Of a stretch of 64,000 nt of DNA, positions 1-7,672 are shown one piece after another. Below the pieces are notes generated by a model that had not been told where the DNA came from, ran no database searches, and was given only the letters and a program-made list of their open reading frames with translations. Numbering within the stretch: the stretch's first letter is position 1; each line of letters starts with the position of its first letter. Made by a program: the position numbers and the translations under genes. This stretch comes from Echinicola rosea. Its GTDB lineage: Bacteria; Bacteroidota; Bacteroidia; Cytophagales; Cyclobacteriaceae. The stretch is from assembly GCF_005281475.1 (NCBI RefSeq), contig NZ_CP040106.1:3252501-3316500 (forward strand), written 5' to 3'.

Positions 1-43
1 GTTATCATCATTTACTGTTGTTACTTTTTTTCTACAGGTCAAA

Positions 44-115
44 GTCGAGTAGGCCTGGGCCCTATGCCCAAGCCTCTCTCAGAACCGTACGTGACAGTCT
101 CCCGTCATACGGCTC
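44..115 (-). ncRNA. Group II intron domains V and VI
   Basis: Domain V (82-115) folds as nine base pairs, a two-base AC bulge on the 3' side, five base pairs and a GAGA tetraloop, with the AGC catalytic triad at its second to fourth bases. Domain VI (44-81) has a three-pair basal stem GAG/CUC, a ten-pair upper stem and one unpaired A between them. That A (plus position 50) is seven bases from the 3' end, the usual place of the branch point. No disrupting change is visible, which suggests a functional ribozyme. Confidence 0.92.
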
Positions 116-637
116 TTGGCAATCAAATCTGATGTTCCAGATTTTGTTTCAAACAACTCCATCTTCCCTAGTTTTTAGGTTGTGGAACCATTCAAAACCG
201 ATTGCCTCAGTCCCTTCGCTCTTTCTCCGTTTCCAGAGCTTTCAACACTACTACGGACTGATCCGCCCCATCCCTATCAAAGGGGATGGTTCTCCTGTTC
301 CATCCAACCGCCTGTTTCGAACTCCTGCCGCCTTAATGCCGCCTGCCAATAGGCCAACTCTCAGTCTGCGCTGCCTATTTTGTCCCGGAAGTTACTCTAG
401 CCCCCGGTTTTGACAGGAAGTATTTTTCACGACACTTCATCGAACGGTTCACTTTCGTTCAGCTTTTCGAAACGCATTCCTTCTGATCGCTCAGTACCAC
501 AGCCTTGAAAGCGCAGCACCATCAGGGGAATTTGACTGGTCTGCCTGATCCAGTCCCAGCCGTCGTGCCAAGGGTTGTAACGCCCTATTCGACATCAGTT
601 GGATAGCATGTCCGGTTTCCCGAACTTCAGGACACAC
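44..637 (-). mobile_element. ORF-less group II intron (complete 594-nt ribozyme)
   Basis: Read on the minus strand, the element starts GTGTG (plus 637-633), matching the group II 5' consensus GUGYG, and ends in GAC (plus 46-44), matching the 3' AY rule. Its exons join to rebuild an intact repeat A. A canonical 34-nt domain V lies at 82-115 and domain VI with a bulged A follows. A hairpin GAACG-loop-CGTTC around 444-460 shows AAAGTG (450-455) in its loop, which pairs with the last six bases of the 5' exon (TACTTT, one G-U) and fits an EBS1-IBS1 contact. At 594 nt there is no room for a reverse transcriptase/maturase, and no such reading frame is visible, so mobility or efficient splicing would need a protein supplied elsewhere. 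The intron class was not determined. Confidence 0.9.
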
Positions 638-822
638 AAAGTAACCAAAAAACCCCGCCGCTGTGCAGCTTTTGGGCTAAAATTAACCCCCGCCCTCATG
701 CAGGCTAACTCCTCTCGTTTAGCCGCCAGCCACCTTTTTTCTCATCACTTCGTCAGACAAGCCTGCCTCTTTGCCCACGCACGTGTTTAATTTCTTTATG
801 CCCAATAGCTGCAAGGCGGATC

Positions 823-936
823 AAATTTTCCGGCTATTTTACTATTAAAGATTACCTTCTAGAATAGTAATGGGATAATTTACCCACTACAATCCATATA
901 GAACCGAATTTTTTAAACAATGGGCTATCAATAGGT
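823..936. repeat. AT-rich spacer ending in a shared 31-base word
   Basis: Between repeat A and the stop codon of the metalloprotease gene there is no gene. Bases 875-905 closely match 40086-40116 (ataat-tacccact-aatccatatag-a-cc with four differences), which also lies downstream of a repeat A copy. The two places therefore share a tail module beyond the repeat itself. Confidence 0.6.
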
Positions 937-3420
937 TCAATATGTCGTGAAGTTACAAATTGGTTGCAGCCACTGATAGCTCTCTGAGCCAATGGGAGAG
1001 CCATCCGGTACTGGAGATGAAGGAAGTTTTTGTGCTGGTTCCACCTGCTCACGGTCTAGGTTGGCCACGATACGGTGGACGTAACTTTGGTGGGCGGTTT
1101 GTGCTGTAGATCCATTGGAAGTAATACTGTCATTTAACTTTTGAATCCCCTGATAGGCCAATGCTCTTGCTTGTGCGGAAGCTTGTCCACTTCGATAAAG
1201 ATCAATCAGCTGGCCTAATAATGCTTTTTGGACAGTACGGGAGATCTCTTCTTCATATTCCGAGGAAGCCGAAAATCCATTTACGGTTTGGATGGTTTTG
1301 TCAATGATTTCCATCAGTCCGGGAAGCGCTGTGTTCACTGCATGCTGCGCGACTAGCCGACTTGCCCTATGAGGGTGGAAAATAAATGAGAAAGTCATCT
1401 CTGCCGCTACTTGTGGAGGGGCGAGCGGGTCAAATGTCAGCCCTGTATTACCTTGGAAAGTTTCTCTGCTATTGGCGCTGTATCCATAAGGTCTGGGCGG
1501 AACAAGTTCCAGCACTTTTGCAGGTACCTCGAGATTTTTTGGGGCTACGGTAGCCAAAAGCGCATCTAAGGCATTGATTTGTGACTTGGCATTGACGGTT
1601 GTTGGAGGACTGCTACCGTCGCCTCTTACCGCATACTGATAATTGACCCCAGCGATCAACTTGGAGGCTGCATCCACCTGGTACCGATGAAAAAGGTACA
1701 TCGGTACAAAGACCTCTTCTATCGTGGCCATAGGTTGTCCCATTTTTATTTTCTTTTCACTGAATTCAGCTAGGACATGTTTTCTGATCTCCATGACTCG
1801 GTTCAGTTCATCGACTGCATTGGAGCCGTTGTCCCAGAGGTGAGTGGATGGATGGGCACTTCCTGCTGGTCGGGCATCTTGGTCGGAGAGGAAGTCGAGG
1901 CCTTTTTCGCGGTAAGTTTTTACCAGTTTGTCGATTTCTTGGAGCTCATTGTTACCTTCGGGAAATTCACGATAGGCCATTTCGATGGCTACTTTATCCC
2001 ATTCACCAATTCCAACATCATAGGCATCGGAGAGGTCCAAGTTGCCGTCACCGTCCATCTGTACCAGCGGATGGGGGTAATCCATGACGGAAGCGCGGTC
2101 ATGTGCACTGGCGATGTAATTATGTGGCAATCCAAGGGTGTGTCCTACCTCATGGGCGGCCAGTTGGCGCATTCTGGCCAAGGCCATATCCAGCATCGCT
2201 TCATCTTCTACTTCGCCCGTTTCCAGGTAATTGGCAATGAGCCCTTGCGCAATGAGAAAATCTTGACGTACACGAAGGGAGCCAAGCGTTACTTTACCTT
2301 TGATGATTTCGCCAGTTCTGGGATCTGTGATTCCACCGCCGTAAGACCATCCACGAGTGGATCGGTGCACCCATTGGACGAGATTGTACCGTATGTCCAT
2401 GGGGTCAGCATCCTCAGGAAGTAGTTTTACTTGAAAGGCATTGATAAATCCTGCTGCTTCGAAAGCTTCCGTCCACCATTGGGTGCCTTCCATAAGGGCA
2501 GAGCGGATAGGCTCGGGAGTACCAGGGTCAATGTAGTAAACGATAGGCTCCACAACTTCACTGGGATCAGGTCCTGGGTTTTTCTTGATCAGGCGATGTC
2601 TTCGAATGTATCTTTTGACGATAGGTTCGTTTATCGGTGTAGCAAAATCGTAAAAGCTTACCGCATTGACACCCGCCCTAGGGTCAAAATGACGGGGTGT
2701 GTACTGGTCATCTGGTAGCTTCACAAAGGAATGGTGCATCCTCACGGTGACCGCATCGGAAGACGGTGTGACACTTCGCAGATAACCTCCAGCACCACTG
2801 CCGGAGAGGGTGATGGTCGCTTCTATTTCGGTGTTTTCGGGGAAGCTCTTGGTGCGTGGCAAATAGATGGCAGACCGCTTGGGGTCTATTTTATAATTGC
2901 CTTGGTTCCTTCTACTGATAGCCGATGAAGCCCCTACTGCATCCTGTAAGGCAAATTCAGTGGCGTCCACCAAATAGTGTGTAGTAGATTGTGCTGCAAT
3001 TTCAAAACCCCACAAAACGGATTCTGCAAAAGACTCTTCAACGGCTTTTTGTTCCATGGCATTATCAGTGATGGCCCGATAATCATAATTACTTTCTGCC
3101 ATCAATAGTTTTTTTCCTGATTTTCGGAAATTTACCACATGGGCACCAGAGAGCTTGCCTCTGTCCAGTCCGATGTCATTGGATCCTAGACCGGAGGCGA
3201 GGGAAGGGTAGTAGAGGATTTCTTCTTCGGTTTTTGGAATCTCTAGCCATATTTTTCCGGTATTGTCATCCCAGTAAAGAGGGAAAAAACCTGGCTTTAT
3301 TTCCATGCCTTCTACAAATTCGGCAATGGTAGGGGACAGATTGGATTGGGAAAATCCATAGTGTCCAGCAATGGTAAATAGGATGAGGGATAGTGTGAAG
3401 GTTAGTAAAGCTTTTTTCAT
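937..3420 (-). CDS. Secreted zinc-dependent metalloprotease (DUF5117/DUF5118 type)
   Basis: An 827-residue protein with an N-terminal signal peptide (hydrophobic residues about 4-24, then SQ). It carries the extended zinc motif HEVGHTLGLPH at about residues 423-433: three histidines bind zinc and the glutamate is the general base, as in metzincins. The length and the RGWSYGGG and PRTGEI words around residues 355-368 fit the Bacteroidota family with DUF5117 and DUF5118 domains flanking the catalytic part. The substrate is unknown. The last 15 or so residues are not similar to anything I recall, so the extreme C-terminus may vary. It is a single gene with no partner; the promoter should lie in 3421-3613. 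Confidence 0.88.
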   Translation of the reverse strand: MKKALLTFTLSLILFTIAGHYGFSQSNLSPTIAEFVEGMEIKPGFFPLYWDDNTGKIWLEIPKTEEEILYYPSLASGLGSNDIGLDRGKLSGAHVVNFRKSGKKLLMAESNYDYRAITDNAMEQKAVEESFAESVLWGFEIAAQSTTHYLVDATEFALQDAVGASSAISRRNQGNYKIDPKRSAIYLPRTKSFPENTEIEATITLSGSGAGGYLRSVTPSSDAVTVRMHHSFVKLPDDQYTPRHFDPRAGVNAVSFYDFATPINEPIVKRYIRRHRLIKKNPGPDPSEVVEPIVYYIDPGTPEPIRSALMEGTQWWTEAFEAAGFINAFQVKLLPEDADPMDIRYNLVQWVHRSTRGWSYGGGITDPRTGEIIKGKVTLGSLRVRQDFLIAQGLIANYLETGEVEDEAMLDMALARMRQLAAHEVGHTLGLPHNYIASAHDRASVMDYPHPLVQMDGDGNLDLSDAYDVGIGEWDKVAIEMAYREFPEGNNELQEIDKLVKTYREKGLDFLSDQDARPAGSAHPSTHLWDNGSNAVDELNRVMEIRKHVLAEFSEKKIKMGQPMATIEEVFVPMYLFHRYQVDAASKLIAGVNYQYAVRGDGSSPPTTVNAKSQINALDALLATVAPKNLEVPAKVLELVPPRPYGYSANSRETFQGNTGLTFDPLAPPQVAAEMTFSFIFHPHRASRLVAQHAVNTALPGLMEIIDKTIQTVNGFSASSEYEEEISRTVQKALLGQLIDLYRSGQASAQARALAYQGIQKLNDSITSNGSTAQTAHQSYVHRIVANLDREQVEPAQKLPSSPVPDGSPIGSESYQWLQPICNFTTY

Positions 3421-3538
3421 AAATGGTTATGGTCAGAAAAATGGAAATAATAGAATGTTCTCAGTAGGTATTTGGGATAAATAATAATCCAAAAAAATAG
3501 GGGGATAAACTAATAGAAATACATGAATGGTAAGGGGT

Positions 3539-3563
3539 AGAGACTGTTAGCAAAACAGTCTCT
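3539..3563 (-). terminator. Perfect hairpin after the ECF operon
   Basis: AGAGACTGTT (3539-3548) and AACAGTCTCT (3554-3563) form a perfect ten-pair stem with a five-base loop, 51 bases past the stop of the Spy-like gene. There is no long T-run on the minus side, so intrinsic termination is likely but not certain. Confidence 0.5.
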
Positions 3564-3613
3564 ATGGTGTGAGGCAAGCAACTTTTAATAATTTAACCCT
3601 AAAGTAGAAGGGA

Positions 3614-4081
3614 TTACGGAATTGGGGCTTCTTTTTTAGGCCTGTTTCCTCGCTGCCTGTTCATTCTAAAAAGCTGTTTGACAAATTCCCTGTCCGCTTC
3701 CTGAAGCAAGAAAACCTGTTTGGGACTGAGTGTTTCAGAGAACTTTTCAATCGATTTTTTTTCAAGGTTAAGCAATTCCTCTTGCAGTGCTATTTTGGAA
3801 TTGATCAGCTCGGTAGCCTTTTCGTTGGTAAGGGATGATTTCTCCACTTGGGAGGTTTTCCGCATTTGGTGGTGGATGTTTCTCCGTTTCTCTTCAAACT
3901 CGTTGTAAATTGGCCAAAATTCCTCTGCCTGATCAGGAGTAATGTCCAGTTTTTGGGTAATAAAGGCAATTTTTGCAGCCTCCAATTTTTCGCGATCATA
4001 GCCAGGTTTACCTCCCCTATGTTGTGCCAAAAGGCTGGAGGAAATCAAGGCCATCCAAATCAATAAACTTAACTTTTTCAT
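3614..4081 (-). CDS. Spy/CpxP-like periplasmic protein
   Basis: A 155-residue protein starting MKKLSLLI with a signal peptide ending near LLAQ. The rest is charged and helical: a segment with KLDITPDQAEEFWPIYNEF and a second with ETLSPKQVFLL, the paired LTPxQ-like motifs of the Spy/CpxP (LTXXQ) family of periplasmic chaperones and metal sensors. The frame runs 17 codons further upstream, but the start at 4081 is preferred because the signal peptide begins there. It is the third gene of an operon with an ECF sigma factor and a small membrane protein, so it probably senses or relieves envelope stress for that system (inference). Confidence 0.75.
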   Translation of the reverse strand: MKKLSLLIWMALISSSLLAQHRGGKPGYDREKLEAAKIAFITQKLDITPDQAEEFWPIYNEFEEKRRNIHHQMRKTSQVEKSSLTNEKATELINSKIALQEELLNLEKKSIEKFSETLSPKQVFLLQEADREFVKQLFRMNRQRGNRPKKEAPIP

Positions 4082-4119
4082 GATTTTTAATTTTTTTCGG
4101 TTCCTACTGGTTTCCAAGG

Positions 4120-4506
4120 TTAATAATACCATAGTTCCTCTTCCAGTTCACTTTCACTGAATTGGTATGATTGCCATTGTTCCTCCACAAGTTCGTTCAG
4201 GATGGCATTGGGATCATCAGAAAGCGATAATACATCTTCGGCGTTCCACTCTCCCTGGTCGATTAACAGTTCAATTTCTTCTTCCACGGCCAAAGTGAAG
4301 GAATTACTTGTTTCTGACATGTTTTCCGTGCTGAGCTTATAAATAAACAAACTGGTAAACAGGACCACTAGCGCTGCGGCCGCACCGCTGATCCATAACG
4401 CTCGCTGTTTACTTTGTGTCTTCTTGGTCATTATCTTGTCAGGAAGGCTTTCGAAATAACCTTCTGGTACACGGAAAATATCGCCTTTAGGGATGTTCTT
4501 TTTCAT
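4120..4506 (-). CDS. Small single-pass membrane protein, possible anti-sigma factor
   Basis: A 128-residue protein with a basic N-terminal part (about 1-35), one membrane helix at about residues 39-62 (WISGAAAALVVLFTSLFIYKL) and an acidic C-terminal part rich in E and D. It sits 35 bases after an ECF sigma gene in the same orientation, the usual place for an anti-sigma factor. No zinc-binding HxxxCxxC anti-sigma motif is present, and the N-terminus is only about 38 residues long, so the role is inferred from position only. Confidence 0.65.
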   Translation of the reverse strand: MKKNIPKGDIFRVPEGYFESLPDKIMTKKTQSKQRALWISGAAAALVVLFTSLFIYKLSTENMSETSNSFTLAVEEEIELLIDQGEWNAEDVLSLSDDPNAILNELVEEQWQSYQFSESELEEELWYY

Positions 4507-4541
4507 AACCTATATTTTAGACAATGGATACTGGAAAAGGT

Positions 4542-5090
4542 TTAGTCTCCATTGATTTCGTTTTCAATCTTTTTTACCGCATGGTGATAACTTGCCTTCA
4601 GGGCACCTTCGGAAGTTTGTGTGATTTCACTGATTTGCGCATAGCTTAAGTTTTCAAAATACTTCATATTGAAGACTAACCGCTGCTTTTCCGGCAGTTT
4701 TAGGAGCAGCTTTTGTAGCAATAACTGTATGTCATCCCCTTCGATGTGTGATGAGCTGTCCAAGTATCCGATCATTTTATGTTCATGGTCTTCTAAACGG
4801 AAGAAATTGCGCTTTTTTTTCTTTTCCAGAAAACTTAGACTTTCATTGACGGCGATCCTGTACAGCCAGGTAAAGAGGCTTGCATTGCCTTTAAATTTGT
4901 CAATGCTTTTAAAGGCTTTGACAAATGTGTTTTGGGTAATGTCATCAGCGTCTTCATGGATGATCACCATTTTACGAATGATACCATAGACGCGTTTTTG
5001 ATAATGGCCTATGAGCAATCGATATCCTTTTTCCCTGGTTTGTGGGGTGTTGATCAGTTTTAGTAATGAGGTGTCGTCCAATGGATTCAT
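4542..5090 (-). CDS. ECF-type RNA polymerase sigma factor
   Basis: A 182-residue sigma-70 family protein of ECF size. Region 2 (about 25-90) contains the word DADDITQNTFVKAFKSIDKF and FTWLYRIAVNESLSFLEKKKK, typical for -10 recognition and core binding. Region 4 (about 125-178) contains LPEKQRLVFNMKYFENLSYAQISEI followed by a helix-turn-helix (SEGALKASYHHAVKKIE) for -35 recognition. It is the first gene of a three-gene operon with a membrane protein and a Spy-like protein, so an envelope-stress regulon is likely. Confidence 0.93.
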   Translation of the reverse strand: MNPLDDTSLLKLINTPQTREKGYRLLIGHYQKRVYGIIRKMVIIHEDADDITQNTFVKAFKSIDKFKGNASLFTWLYRIAVNESLSFLEKKKKRNFFRLEDHEHKMIGYLDSSSHIEGDDIQLLLQKLLLKLPEKQRLVFNMKYFENLSYAQISEITQTSEGALKASYHHAVKKIENEINGD

Positions 5091-5328
5091 TTCCTGATTA
5101 GACTAGTAAAGTAATGATAAGTTTAATGTTAGGGCTGGATTAAATCAGAGTTGGGTTGTAGGTTGGTGGTTATGAGTGGGTTACTGTTTTTTTTGTTCTA
5201 AATGAGCGGGTGATAAAACAGGATCAAATAAAATTTTCCAATACTGATCCCAAAAACAACTTAATCCCTCAACTTTTCCGCTTGATTTATAAGACAAATG
5301 AAGTGGAGTGGCCAAAAGGGGACAAAGC

Positions 5329-5366
5329 AAAAGAGCCAACAAGCAATCCTGCCTTTGGCTCTTTTT
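5329..5366 (-). terminator. Terminator of the universal stress protein gene
   Basis: AAAAGAGCCAA and TTGGCTCTTTT form an eleven-pair stem 25 bases past the stop of the usp gene, with T-runs on both sides, so it could work in both directions. Confidence 0.8.
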
Positions 5367-5390
5367 AAATATTCTAATGGTGGGAGAGGA

Positions 5391-6317
5391 TTAAATCTCT
5401 AGGATATAGTCCAAAATCCCAGCATTTTTTCCTTTTGGCCTTGTAACCACCATGGGATATTTTTCATTTAACTGGATGAGTCGTTCGGCCATGCTGCCAA
5501 TGAACAGGGCCGTGGCGGCCGTCCTGCCTTTGGCACCAATTATGATACTGTCCACTTCAAGTTCTTCGGCTTTGAGGATAATATCTTCTACTGGATCATC
5601 ATTACTGTCCACGGTATATACCGGGGTGATATTAATACCTTTGGTATCTATTTTACGAATGAATTTTTTATAGTTTACTTCTGCATTTTTCTTCATGACA
5701 TCCGCAAACTCCTCATAACTCTTTCCAGTGAGGTGATAGCCAGAAGGGACAGAAAATACGTTTTGACAGATGATGTCCACGTTGCCTCCATTTCTTTCTG
5801 CGATCATAATGGCTTCTTCCAGTGCGTCTTTGGAGTAATCAGAGAAATCGATGGGGACCAAGAGTTTGTTTACTTTTGGATTAACGATGGTTTCTGGAAT
5901 GATGGTCAGTGAGCAGGATGCCCTTCGTGCCAACCTCTGTGAAACAACTCCACTGCCGGCCAGCGTAGTCTTCCTACCTACCAGTATCATGTCGGCGGAT
6001 TTTTCGTGTGCAAGTTTCAGTATCTTTTTCGATAATTGCCCTTCTTTGACCACGTAGGTGAGTTCTGTGTCGAGTTTTTTGTCGAAATGCTCCTCCACTA
6101 CTGCTTTCATTTGTCCTTTTCTTTCATCCACCATGTTCTCCACCAGGTTGGGAAATTCCTGTAGAATGTCTTTTGGCATCTGTAGGTTACGGATGACATT
6201 GGTGAAATAGATTTTTTTGGTGTGGTTAATTTTAGCAATAAACGACGCGAATTTAACCAACGTGACATCCATTTCAGATAGGTCCAGGCAAACGATGAGT
6301 TTCTTGATTTGGTACAT
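5391..6317 (-). CDS. Tandem universal stress protein (UspA family)
   Basis: A 308-residue cytoplasmic protein with two UspA domains, about 1-145 and 150-300. Each begins with a beta strand and a conserved Asp (KLIVCLDLS; KLLVPIDFS) and each ends with an ATP-binding-like glycine word (ILVGRKTTLAGSGVVSQRLAR; IIIGAKGRTAATALFIGSMAERL). The second domain keeps the G-2x-G-9x-G(S) ATP-binding pattern better than the first. Tandem Usp proteins of this length are common in Bacteroidota; the stress or ligand is unknown. Confidence 0.9.
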   Translation of the reverse strand: MYQIKKLIVCLDLSEMDVTLVKFASFIAKINHTKKIYFTNVIRNLQMPKDILQEFPNLVENMVDERKGQMKAVVEEHFDKKLDTELTYVVKEGQLSKKILKLAHEKSADMILVGRKTTLAGSGVVSQRLARRASCSLTIIPETIVNPKVNKLLVPIDFSDYSKDALEEAIMIAERNGGNVDIICQNVFSVPSGYHLTGKSYEEFADVMKKNAEVNYKKFIRKIDTKGINITPVYTVDSNDDPVEDIILKAEELEVDSIIIGAKGRTAATALFIGSMAERLIQLNEKYPMVVTRPKGKNAGILDYILEI

Positions 6318-6916
6318 TTCCTAAGCAGCTAAATTTGATGCGATACGATATAATTAATATAAGGTAAAAGCAGTTAAAAATTATTTTAATTAAATGATTG
6401 GCTTTTTCAGCACATTGCCAATTTATCTCCGAATATAAGGTTAATGTTCAAAATTTACCAAGTAATGGCAGTGCAAGTACTAATCTTATACATATTCTTG
6501 GCAATTACGAAATAATGGCCAAGAATATTAAACGTTATCGGATATGTTCATTCATGATTTTTGAATATTGATCTAATATAACCGATTACAATAGGTCTCA
6601 TAAATTACTTGTTATTTGTTCGATAAAAAATAGCGAGTTGTTTTGGATGCAACGTGTTAATTTCCTGTAAATATATGGTTTAAACTTTAATTGTTTTTAT
6701 AAAATACTGTTTTTGTGCCTTAAATTAAAGACATTTAAAATTATGTAAATGTATAAATGTGTTGCAGTGGTTATAAATGGTGGTGACCTGAATGATCCTT
6801 TTGTGTGAGTTTGCAGTATAAATGGCCGGAAAATAAAATTTCGTTTAGGAAGCGCTGACAATGGATGGCAAGGGGTATATTTTCGTCTAATTTTTACCAT
6901 TCCCTAATGTAATTTG
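6318..6916. other. AT-rich gene-free spacer
   Basis: About 600 bases between the usp start and the small RNA promoter. Apart from upstream signals for the flanking units I see no gene, repeat or clear hairpin. The short open frame at 6697-6900 on the minus strand has no recognisable features. Confidence 0.5.
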
Positions 6917-6924
6917 TATATTTG
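6917..6924 (+). promoter_or_regulatory. Bacteroidota -7 promoter element (TATATTTG)
   Basis: An exact TAnnTTTG box placed so that transcription would begin at about 6929-6931, exactly at the start of the paired 5' arm of the RNA candidate. The -33 side is T-rich but has no exact TTTG at the usual distance. Confidence 0.65.
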
Positions 6925-6926
6925 CA

Positions 6927-7130
6927 GAGGCTCGGGCCGCAGACATGTTCAAACTTCACAATTAACAAAAATGCCGAGTGAAGCCTTTTTTCAAAACCAG
7001 GCCTCATCCGCCACGGCGGACCTCGTTTCTTCGGAAGCAGGATAACAGTGGAAGGTTGCGAAATTCGGGCAGCTCAAATCTTGTCTATAAAGAGGTTTTG
7101 TAACACTCCAAGGCCCGGGCTTTATTTTTT
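6927..7130 (+). ncRNA. Small RNA candidate, 6S-like
   Basis: A stretch of about 200 bases with its own promoter whose two ends pair: GGCTCGGGCC (6929-6938) with GGCCCGGGCT (7112-7121), ten pairs including G-U. A second pairing TGTT/AACA and AAAC/GTTT continues the stem, with an open middle. An internal hairpin CTTCAC/GTGAAG follows the 5' strand and a small GTCCGCC-like hairpin lies in the apex. The 3' end runs into TTTATTTTTT. Length, closed ends and central bubble resemble 6S RNA, which binds RNA polymerase; Bacteroidota have their own 6S class. tmRNA, RNase P RNA and SRP RNA were considered and do not fit. The family assignment is inference. Confidence 0.55.
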
Positions 7131-7171
7131 AAATTGATTTGCCTTGATTCCGTTCCCTAATGTCCATTTAA

Positions 7172-7335
7172 CCGCTTTATGCATTAGGAATCGTTATGAG
7201 AACTGAAACTACAAGAAAATCAGGCTGTTTGGAGATTGAATCATAGCATCGCTATGGTGAAATCGAAAACAGCAGCGAAGCGATTAATTTTGAAGTAGTT
7301 TCAGATCGCAATAGATAGGCTAGTGCATAATGCGG
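7172..7335. repeat. Nested palindromic element
   Basis: The outer arms CCGCTTTATGCATTAG (7172-7187) and CTAGTGCATAATGCGG (7320-7335) are inverted with two mismatches. Inside them CTGAAACTAC (7203-7212) and GTAGTTTCAG (7295-7304) are perfect inverted repeats, and at the centre CATAGC-ATC-GCTATG (7242-7256) forms a hairpin whose stem extends imperfectly outward. It looks like a miniature inverted-repeat or REP-type element. No second copy is in the window. Confidence 0.6.
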
Positions 7336-7405
7336 GTTCAATGCCGTTTAGTTAGTATGTACCTGGAAATATTGGTTCTATTGTTTTTCTACTAAATTCC
7401 AAGAT

Positions 7406-7654
7406 GGTTTTCATCTCTTTACCTTTGTCACTTTTTTGCTGCAGGTCAAAAAAGTGACCAAAAAACCCCGCCGCTACGCCACGGCGCACAGGTGTGCAGC
7501 TATTGGCCTAAAATTAAAGCCTTCCCTCATGCAGGCAAACTCCTCTTTCTCTAGCAGCCAACATTCTTTTTGGCTAGTATTTCGTCAAACAAGCCTGCCT
7601 TTTTGCCCACCCGCTTTTTAATTTCTTAACGCCCAATACCTGCAAGGCGGATCC
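7406..7654. repeat. Repeat family A, copy 2 (uninterrupted)
   Basis: It begins ggttttcatctctttacctttgtc and ends tgcaaggcggatcc, as at 39661-39890. It contains a perfect palindrome with twelve-base arms, GTCACTTTTTTG (7427-7438) and CAAAAAAGTGAC (7447-7458), around an eight-base loop. This is the site that in copy 1 holds the group II intron. Relative to copy 3 it has a short GC-rich insertion near 7475-7494. Repeat B follows after 18 bases. Confidence 0.85.
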
Positions 7655-7672
7655 GATTAATAAGTTTCTTAT

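Larger units (their letters stand above)
1..822. repeat. Repeat family A, copy 1, split by a group II intron
   Basis: This is an interspersed repeat whose other copies lie at 7406-7654 and 39661-39890. Bases 1-43 are the left part (the window edge cuts it) and 638-822 the right part; the intron at 44-637 sits between. Removing the intron restores caggtcaaaaaagtaacc, which is identical to the uninterrupted copy near 39698-39714. The repeat carries a palindrome, here GTTACTTTTTT (20-30) and AAAAAAGTAAC (41-43 joined to 638-645), and ends with the shared word tgcaaggcggatc. It codes for nothing recognisable; the short open frames inside it are taken as chance. Confidence 0.85.

Noticed and set aside
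18..413. Open frame of 131 residues on the plus strand
   Set aside because: It lies antisense to the group II intron and crosses its 3' end; it has no family features.
599..790. Short open frame in repeat A, similar to those at 7436-7621 and 39691-39984
   Set aside because: The similarity of the three peptides follows from the repeat itself; the frames differ in length and ends and lack a start signal.
1777..2424. 215-residue plus frame inside the metalloprotease gene
   Set aside because: It is a shadow of the minus-strand gene, whose zinc motif and signal peptide settle the strand.
6697..6900. 67-residue minus frame in the long gap
   Set aside because: No recognisable family, AT-rich and ends beside the RNA promoter.
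6927..7130. tmRNA, RNase P RNA or SRP RNA as identity of the RNA candidate
   Set aside because: No alanine acceptor-like ends or tag frame, no GAAAGTCC core of RNase P and no SRP domain IV loop were seen.
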